A DNA stretch of 12,570 nt from an uncultured Lachnospiraceae bacterium (lineage in GTDB: Bacteria > Bacillota_A > Clostridia > Lachnospirales > Lachnospiraceae): positions 1 to 12,570 of the forward strand of contig CAMYVI010000046.1 of NCBI GenBank assembly GCA_947302185.1, read 5' to 3'. This document shows, piece by piece, positions 7,991 through 12,570 of this stretch. A program made the translations under genes and the position numbers. The number at the start of each line of letters is the position of its first letter. Position 1 is the first letter of the stretch. The notes under the pieces were generated by a model, which had not been told where the DNA came from, did no database searches, and saw only the letters and a list, made by a program, of their open reading frames with translations.

Positions 7991-8929
7991 ATGAAATATC
8001 CATCAGTAGATGTTATTATACCGACATATAAACCCGATCACTCTTTTTCTGTCGTTCTGAGGAGACTTTGCGAACAGAAGTATCCGATATCAAATATCCT
8101 GATCATCAACACAGAAGAGGAATACTGGGATCCGGATCTGACTCGGGATATTCCGTTCGCAGAGGTTTTTCATATACCTAAGAGTAAGTTCGATCATGGC
8201 GGAACAAGAAACATGGGGGCAGGTTTTTCAACCGCAGACTATATTGTTTTTATGACACAGGATGCGGTTCCGAAGGACAGAAATCTGATAAAGAATTTAG
8301 TGGCGCCGTTTTCTGATCCTTTAGTCAAAGTTTCCTATGCGAGACAGCTTCCCCGAAAGGACTGCCGGATCATAGAAGGGTTTATCCGGAATTTTAACTA
8401 TCCCGATGAGAGCGGGGTAAAGACTGAAGAGGATATCAGGATACTCGGGATCAAAGCATTTTTCTGTTCTGATGTATGCGCCTGCTATGACCGCAGGTTT
8501 CATAAGGAAATGGGTGGATTCGAGGAGCCATGCATCTTTAATGAGGACATGATTTTCGCGGCAAGAACGTTAAAGGAAGGATACTCGGTGGCTTACGCGG
8601 CTGATGCCCGTGTAATCCACTCTCATAACTATTCATCGCTGCAGCAGTTTCACCGCAACTTTGACAATGGCGTTTCTCAGGCTATGCATTCTGAAGTGTT
8701 CGGGCATATCAGAACTGAGGGCGAAGGCGTCCGCATGGTGAAGGATACTGCTGTATACCTGAACAGTGTGGGGAGATCATATATGATTCCGCAGCTCATA
8801 ATGCAGAGCGCATTTAAATTTGCCGGTTTCCGCCTGGGAAAAATGTACGACAGTCTGCCGGCAGGGCTCGTGCGCAGATGCAGCCTGAATAAAGATTTCT
8901 GGTCTTACAGTAATATTTACGATGAATAA
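7991..8929 (+). CDS. Family 2 glycosyltransferase, rhamnosyltransferase-like (FDHGGTRN type)
   Basis: A 312-residue cytoplasmic GT2 enzyme. Seen: VDVIIPTYKP at 6-15, FDHGGTRN at 67-74, FMTQDAVP at 87-94 (TQDA takes the place of the usual DXD), RQLPR at 118-122, FNYPDESG at 135-142, FNEDM at 183-187 and HSHNY at 210-214. This combination is typical of a GT2 subgroup annotated as rhamnosyltransferases in streptococcal-type capsule and cell-wall loci; the true donor is not proven. The ATG has an AGGGGAG site about ten bases upstream. The gene stands alone between a strong terminator and a 224-bp spacer, so it probably has its own promoter. A weak candidate is an extended -10 (TGCGATAAT, 7926-7934) with no convincing -35. 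It likely adds one sugar in the same polymer pathway as the genes before it. Confidence 0.9.
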   Translation: MKYPSVDVIIPTYKPDHSFSVVLRRLCEQKYPISNILIINTEEEYWDPDLTRDIPFAEVFHIPKSKFDHGGTRNMGAGFSTADYIVFMTQDAVPKDRNLIKNLVAPFSDPLVKVSYARQLPRKDCRIIEGFIRNFNYPDESGVKTEEDIRILGIKAFFCSDVCACYDRRFHKEMGGFEEPCIFNEDMIFAARTLKEGYSVAYAADARVIHSHNYSSLQQFHRNFDNGVSQAMHSEVFGHIRTEGEGVRMVKDTAVYLNSVGRSYMIPQLIMQSAFKFAGFRLGKMYDSLPAGLVRRCSLNKDFWSYSNIYDE

Positions 8930-8965
8930 GCGAATATCACATTTTATTCACATTTGGACTATATA

Positions 8966-9003
8966 GTACTGATTATATCTCAGTACACAATGAATCATTG
9001 TGT
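8966..9003. promoter_or_regulatory. Two abutting inverted repeats upstream of htrA
   Basis: GTACTGA (8966-8972) and TCAGTAC (8980-8986) form a perfect 7-bp inverted repeat with a 7-base centre. ACACAATGA (8985-8993) and TCATTGTGT (8995-9003) form a perfect 9-bp inverted repeat around one base. The two share bases 8985-8986. There is no T run after either, so they do not look like a terminator for the GT2 gene; compact symmetry suggests protein-binding sites. A weak promoter-like pair (TTGGAC at 8954, TATCTC at 8976, 16-bp spacer) overlaps the first repeat. Confidence 0.38.
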
Positions 9004-9113
9004 TCTGAAGTAAAAATACAAGTACATCTACTGAACAGACAGCGGACAGGCATCAGAATTTACCGCATTTATTATCCTCTATAGCATTTAGAGTTTGTGT
9101 TTCTTTTGACCAG

Positions 9114-9126
9114 CCGAACTGTTCGG
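9114..9126. promoter_or_regulatory. Small inverted repeat just before the htrA ribosome binding site
   Basis: CCGAAC (9114-9119) and GTTCGG (9121-9126) are perfect inverted copies around one T, ending 14 bp before the GGAGG site at 9141. It may be an operator half-pair or a short leader hairpin. TTGACC at 9106-9111 overlaps a -35 consensus but a matching -10 would fall too close to the ribosome binding site. A further weak promoter pair is TTTACC (9059) with TAGCAT (9082), 17 bp apart. Confidence 0.25.
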
Positions 9127-9153
9127 GCAAGATAGATACCGGAGGCGTCATAA

Positions 9154-11712
9154 ATGGATGACATGAATAAAGAAATAAACAGCAATATACCGGAACAGGA
9201 TATCAATCCGCAGGATATTCCGGTTCAGGAAAACCGGGAACAGAATCCGCCGGTTCAGAATAGCCCGGAGGAGAGTGTGCCGGTTCAGGATAAGTCGGAG
9301 CAGAATGTGCCGGCCCCGGATGAACCGGAGCAGAATGTGCCGGTTCAGGATATACCGACAGAAATTGTGCAGCCTGTTATTACTCCTGCACCTGTTCTGC
9401 CGGTCCGGGATGATTCGGCACCGGAAATCTCTGCTGAGCCTGTGATTAACGATGTTCCGGGCAGTGTGCGGAGCGAGAAGTCTGAACCGTTCGCTCAGAC
9501 ACAGGACAACAGTCTTTCAGATAGTACCGAAAAAGAGAAAACCGATTTCGGTAAGACGCATTACAGCGGTTATGAAAGCAGGGTCAACGTTACAGAAAAT
9601 TCCGGCGCAGCACCAACCGGACAGGACGGCAATATTGACCGGGGCAGCAATAATCAGGGGAACACAGCAGGATATGGAAGACCGAATAATTACGGACGCA
9701 GTAATTACAGTCAGGAAAATAACCGCCCGTACGTTCATTACGGTCAGAACGCCAACTACGGTCAGAGTGCAGATTACGGCCAAAGGATTAATCACAGTCA
9801 GAACGTAAATTATGACCCGAACGCAGTTAACGGTCGCAGCGGAAACTTTAACCGTGGTATGAACGGTCTCCGGAACGGAGATTACAGCCAGAATCCAGAG
9901 CACGCCTCGAACAGAAGTTACAGCCGGAATACCGGAAATTCCATGAACGGCAGTTATGGCCCTGACAGCGCTTACGGACAGAATAATAACAGACAGACAC
10001 CTGACTATGGGAACAGAAATTATGGCCCCGGAAATGACGCTGTCCGGGGAAATCAGTACGGACAACCGGCCGGAAATCCCGGACATGGTTTTGAACAGAG
10101 AAATACCGGAGCTGATGTAAGACCTGAAAACAAAGAGAGATTTACGAACGACGGATTCGGAAAAGGACGTACCGGTTATTCCAGCAGCTATGATTCCTAC
10201 CGCTTCGAGACGCCGGTAGATCCTGCTCCCATAAATCCGAGCGAGACACGATACGACAAGAAGAAAAAAACTTCTGTCAAGAAGGACTCCGGCAATAAAA
10301 TGACTGCTAAGAGAATCGGAGCTTTCGCAGGTATCGCTGCTCTTTTCGGACTTGTCGCAGCTCTTGTGTTCCTCGGTGTAACATCAATAGCGGGAAAAAA
10401 AGTAACAGAAGCTCCGTCTGAAAAGGGCGACGGCATAATTGCTGCGCCCACTCCGACCATTATCCTCGAGGAACCGAAAGCGGATTCATCATCTGTGTCT
10501 ACCGGTACAGCCGATACGACAGCTGAAACGGTCGAATTGACAGTGCCGCAGGTGGTAGAACAATGTATGCCTTCCATGGTTGCAATAACGAACACCACGA
10601 TAGAAGAGTACAGAGACTTTTTCGGCGGTACATCGCAGCAGGAGAGTGTCAGCGCAGGTTCGGGCATTATAGTCGGTGAGACGGAGACTGAGCTCCTGAT
10701 TGCGACAAATAATCATGTTATTCAGAATTCCACCGATATCACAGTGACTTTCATTGACGAAGCCGCTATTACCGGATCGATTAAGGGTATGGACGCTGAT
10801 AACGACCTGGCAATCGTTGCCGTCAAGCTGGATGATATCAAACAGGAGACGAAAGACGCCATAAGGATTATTTCAATCGGTAACTCCGATAATGTGGTCG
10901 TAGGCGAGTCTGTGGTTGCTATCGGAAATGCTCTGGGTTACGGGCAGTCTGTTTCAGCCGGCATTATCAGTGCACTCGGAAGAGAAGTGACGATAGACGG
11001 CCAGGCTCATTCGCTCATACAGACAGATGCCTCCATCAACCCCGGAAATTCGGGCGGAGCACTGATCAATATGAGAGGTGAGCTGATCGGTATTAATGAA
11101 GTCAAGTATGTGGATGAGACGGTAGAGGGCGTGGGATACGCTATTCCGATGGCTACAGCGGAGCCGATTCTGAGCAGTCTCGGCAGCAAGGCAGCCAGAC
11201 AGAAGGTCGATGATTCCCAGGCTTCATATATCGGCATCAAGTGCATTGAAGTTCCGTCTTATTACGTACAGGCAGGCTATCCGGCCGGTGTTTATGTCAG
11301 TGAAGTGACAAAAGGCGGTCCTGCTGAAGCAGCAGGCCTCAAGGAAGGAGATATAATCACTGCAATTGACGGAATCAGCGTATCTTCAACTTCTCAGCTT
11401 ATAAATTATCTTCAGTATTATGCAGCGGGAGAAGTCATTGATTTTTCTGTAAGCAGACTGAACGAGGATAATACAGCGTTTGACAGCTCAAAGATACCGA
11501 TAACGCTCGGCAATAAAAACGATGCAGAAACCGATGAAAAGAACAGTGACGATTCGGAGACTGCAGAGGACGCAGAAGAAGGGCAGGAGGAAGACACTTC
11601 CGGAAGTGAAGGAGACGGAACCGGTCAGTCGGAGGAAGATGTTGACGGTCCGTCTGATGAAGGTGCTGATAACGGAGGATTCCCTTTCCTGCCGGATGTC
11701 GGAAACCGGTAA
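9154..11712 (+). CDS. htrA: Membrane-anchored HtrA/DegP-type S1C serine protease with giant low-complexity N-terminus
   Basis: HtrA proteases degrade or refold damaged proteins outside the membrane. Seen in 852 residues: a Pro/Gln/Glu-rich region with five decapeptide repeats (22-71), an Asn/Gly/Tyr/Gln-rich region (about 161-318), a Lys-rich stop-transfer flank (369-387), one membrane segment (about 388-411), a linker, a trypsin-like domain (about 460-675) with His521 (TNNHV), Asp551 (DNDLAI) and Ser633 (GNSGG), a single PDZ domain (about 692-770), and an acidic tail (789-840). The triad is complete, so the protease should be active. Standard Gram-positive HtrA proteins have a far shorter cytoplasmic part; here it is near 390 residues. 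Positive-inside logic puts that part in the cytoplasm and the protease outside. The ATG has GGAGG eight bases upstream. It appears to be a single-gene unit, with inverted repeats before it and two terminator hairpins after it. Stress control is likely by family but not shown. Confidence 0.93.
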   Translation: MDDMNKEINSNIPEQDINPQDIPVQENREQNPPVQNSPEESVPVQDKSEQNVPAPDEPEQNVPVQDIPTEIVQPVITPAPVLPVRDDSAPEISAEPVINDVPGSVRSEKSEPFAQTQDNSLSDSTEKEKTDFGKTHYSGYESRVNVTENSGAAPTGQDGNIDRGSNNQGNTAGYGRPNNYGRSNYSQENNRPYVHYGQNANYGQSADYGQRINHSQNVNYDPNAVNGRSGNFNRGMNGLRNGDYSQNPEHASNRSYSRNTGNSMNGSYGPDSAYGQNNNRQTPDYGNRNYGPGNDAVRGNQYGQPAGNPGHGFEQRNTGADVRPENKERFTNDGFGKGRTGYSSSYDSYRFETPVDPAPINPSETRYDKKKKTSVKKDSGNKMTAKRIGAFAGIAALFGLVAALVFLGVTSIAGKKVTEAPSEKGDGIIAAPTPTIILEEPKADSSSVSTGTADTTAETVELTVPQVVEQCMPSMVAITNTTIEEYRDFFGGTSQQESVSAGSGIIVGETETELLIATNNHVIQNSTDITVTFIDEAAITGSIKGMDADNDLAIVAVKLDDIKQETKDAIRIISIGNSDNVVVGESVVAIGNALGYGQSVSAGIISALGREVTIDGQAHSLIQTDASINPGNSGGALINMRGELIGINEVKYVDETVEGVGYAIPMATAEPILSSLGSKAARQKVDDSQASYIGIKCIEVPSYYVQAGYPAGVYVSEVTKGGPAEAAGLKEGDIITAIDGISVSSTSQLINYLQYYAAGEVIDFSVSRLNEDNTAFDSSKIPITLGNKNDAETDEKNSDDSETAEDAEEGQEEDTSGSEGDGTGQSEEDVDGPSDEGADNGGFPFLPDVGNR
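9217..9366 (+). repeat. Five tandem 30-bp repeats encoding a decapeptide in HtrA
   Basis: Five consecutive 10-residue units cover residues 22-71: IPVQENREQN, PPVQNSPEES, VPVQDKSEQN, VPAPDEPEQN, VPVQDIPTEI. The consensus is roughly (V/I)PVQDxxEQN. The third to fifth copies are closest at the DNA level, sharing stretches such as GAGCAGAATGTGCCGGT. The repeat is in frame and rich in Pro, Glu and Gln, so likely disordered. Confidence 0.85.
9634..10083 (+). repeat. Degenerate Tyr-Gly-Gln/Asn-Tyr low-complexity tract in HtrA
   Basis: Codons 161-310 contain, by my count, 32 Asn, 24 Gly, 15 Tyr and 11 Gln in 150 residues, 13 Arg and no Lys. Short units such as NYGQ, DYGQ, HYGQ, NYSQ and DYSQ recur at irregular spacing. 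The DNA carries matching TA(C/T)GGTCAGA-like repeats, so it probably grew by short duplications and then diverged. Confidence 0.75.
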
Positions 11713-11735
11713 CAAGTCGGTTCTAAGATAATCAT

Positions 11736-11757
11736 AAAAGGATTATTAAACCTTTTT
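11736..11757 (+). terminator. Weak first hairpin after htrA
   Basis: AAAAGG (11736-11741) pairs with CCTTTT (11751-11756) across a 9-base loop and runs into T residues. The stem is short and AT-rich, so it would be leaky by itself. Confidence 0.35.
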
Positions 11758-11816
11758 AGAGGCTGTTGCATAAAACGGATACTTTATGTATTCTGTATTG
11801 CGCAGCCTCTTTTCTC
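11758..11816 (+). terminator. Intrinsic terminator between htrA and the clpX-like gene
   Basis: AGAGGCTG (11758-11765) pairs with CAGCCTCT (11803-11810), followed by TTTT. Inside the 37-base loop a second stem, CATAAA (11769-11774) with TTTATG (11783-11788), can stack. The GC-rich closing stem with a T run fits termination of htrA. Confidence 0.72.
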
Positions 11817-11817
11817 C

Positions 11818-11835
11818 ATAATTAATCATAATTAT
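11818..11835. promoter_or_regulatory. AT-only inverted repeat in front of the clpX-like gene
   Basis: ATAATTA (11818-11824) and TAATTAT (11829-11835) are perfect inverted copies around ATCA, 22 bp before the start codon. The region is AT-rich and may hold the -10 element of a promoter, but no convincing -35 is visible. AT-only symmetry arises easily by chance, so this is a weak call. Confidence 0.22.
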
Positions 11836-11857
11836 ATCAATGCTGTCGGAGGAATAT

Positions 11858-12570
11858 ATGACAGGAAATTTTGATGATAAGGATAATAATGATATCAATA
11901 TAGTTGAAGTCGATGATTCGGAGAAAAAGAAGAAAGAGCGTTTTTGCAGCATATGCCACAGGCCCGAGAGCAAGACGGGGCCTCTTGTGACATTGACTTC
12001 GGATATGTGTGTATGTAAAGACTGCATGCACAGAACAATTGACTATATGAACAACGGAAACGTAGACTACAGCTCTCTGTTCCAGGGGCTTTCCAATATT
12101 CCGGGATTATCATTCCTGAATTTCGGAGGCAATCAGGTTCAGGCTCCGCAAAAGAAAAAGAAAGAGCGGCCGGAAATACGTTTCTCTATGAAGGATATCC
12201 AGCCGCCGCACAGAATCAAGGCACAGCTTGACCGCTATGTGATAGGACAGGAGCGGGCGAAACGGATAATGTCTGTCGGCGTGTATAACCATTACAAGCG
12301 CATAGTTGCCGAGCAGAGAGCCGAAGAGAGGGCTAAGCAGGATAAGGGAAAGATACCGGATCCCAATGTGCCTCAGCCGGTCGAGATACAGAAATCAAAC
12401 ATGCTCATGATAGGACCTACCGGAAGCGGAAAGACATATATGGTCCAGACATTGGCTAGACTTTTAGACGTGCCGCTTGCCATCACGGATGCGACATCCC
12501 TCACGGAAGCCGGTTATATAGGCGATGATATAGAGAGTGTAGTTTCGAAACTTCTTGCCAATGCAGACAA
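11858..12570 (+). CDS. clpX: ClpX-like AAA+ unfoldase, N-terminal part (3'-truncated)
   Basis: ClpX unfolds tagged proteins and feeds them to ClpP. The 237 codons present show a zinc-binding domain with CSIC (30-33) and CKDC (53-56), a long linker (about 65-105), the ClpX-type segment [17 protein letters not shown] (124-140) and VYNHYKRI (142-149), a charged insertion (150-178), Walker A GPTGSGKT (186-193) and ADATxLTEAGY-like [10 protein letters not shown] (211-220). It departs from usual ClpX: a 29-residue acidic/basic lead before the first Cys, a longer insertion before Walker A, and GDDIES where GEDVEN is usual. It may be a second, divergent ClpX paralogue of the type seen in some Clostridia. 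Walker B, pore loops and the ClpP-docking IGF loop lie beyond the window, so ClpP partnership cannot be judged. The ATG follows GGAGG at five bases. A terminator separates it from htrA. Confidence 0.82.
   Translation, partial: MTGNFDDKDNNDINIVEVDDSEKKKKERFCSICHRPESKTGPLVTLTSDMCVCKDCMHRTIDYMNNGNVDYSSLFQGLSNIPGLSFLNFGGNQVQAPQKKKKERPEIRFSMKDIQPPHRIKAQLDRYVIGQERAKRIMSVGVYNHYKRIVAEQRAEERAKQDKGKIPDPNVPQPVEIQKSNMLMIGPTGSGKTYMVQTLARLLDVPLAITDATSLTEAGYIGDDIESVVSKLLANAD

Noticed and set aside
8930..9153. CIRCE or CtsR operator before htrA
   Set aside because: No TTAGCACTC-N9-GAGTGCTAA or tandem GGTCAAA-type heptads were found in the spacer.
9217..10083. Repeats in htrA considered as a CRISPR array
   Set aside because: Repeats are adjacent or irregular, in frame and degenerate, with no constant-length unique spacers and no cas genes.
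9517..10086. Antisense open frame of 189 codons that looks hydrophobic and Val/Ile-rich, like a membrane protein
   Set aside because: It is the reverse reading of the Tyr/Asn/Gln repeat codons of HtrA (TAC, AAT, CAG reversed give Val, Ile, Leu). The apparent membrane character is an artefact of the repeat.
11758..11816. AGAGGCTG...CAGCCTCT inverted repeat considered as ends of an insertion element
   Set aside because: The arms enclose only 37 bases with no transposase nearby, and the T run on the right side fits an intrinsic terminator.

Overview
The window looks like chromosomal DNA from a low-to-moderate GC Bacillota, most likely a Clostridia/Lachnospiraceae-type anaerobe. This rests on strong GGAGG-type ribosome binding sites, GTG and TTG starts, Gram-positive envelope families (YfhO, LytR-CpsA-Psr, rhamnan-type GT2 enzymes) and a membrane-anchored HtrA. 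The taxonomic call is inference from gene families and style, not from a marker gene. Every recognisable gene is on the + strand, coding density is high, and no RNA gene, mobile element or CRISPR array was seen.

Layout. (1) 1-4912: 3' part of a YfhO-family membrane protein with an unusual basic, repeat-bearing tail, overlapping a two-domain GT2 glycosyltransferase, then a single-domain rhamnosyltransferase-like GT2. A weak AU-rich terminator overlaps the last stop. (2) 4913-7866: a 231-bp leader with promoter-like boxes, a polyprenyl-phosphate sugar-1-phosphate transferase (TTG start) and an LCP-family protein, closed by a strong intrinsic terminator. (3) 7991-8929: a lone rhamnosyltransferase-like GT2. 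(4) 9154-11712: an HtrA/DegP-type protease with a very long low-complexity N-terminus, preceded by three inverted repeats and followed by two tandem terminator hairpins. (5) 11858-end: the N-terminal 237 codons of a divergent ClpX-like AAA+ unfoldase, cut by the window edge.

How the genes fit together. The first six genes read as part of a cell-surface polysaccharide locus. The phosphotransferase starts a lipid-linked glycan, the GT2 enzymes extend it, YfhO probably transfers sugars from a lipid carrier outside the membrane, and the LCP enzyme attaches the finished polymer to peptidoglycan. No flippase, polymerase, ABC exporter or dTDP-rhamnose synthesis gene lies in the window; these may be upstream. 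HtrA and the ClpX-like protein are proteolysis genes on the edge of the locus, with no proven functional tie to it.

The most unusual material is protein architecture rather than a new gene system. HtrA carries an Asn/Gly/Tyr/Gln-rich, lysine-free prion-like stretch of about 150 residues plus five decapeptide repeats, predicted cytoplasmic. YfhO carries a Lys/Arg/Pro tail with 60-bp tandem repeats. The ClpX-like protein has a longer N-terminus and insertion than standard ClpX. I found no clear evidence of a wholly new system.
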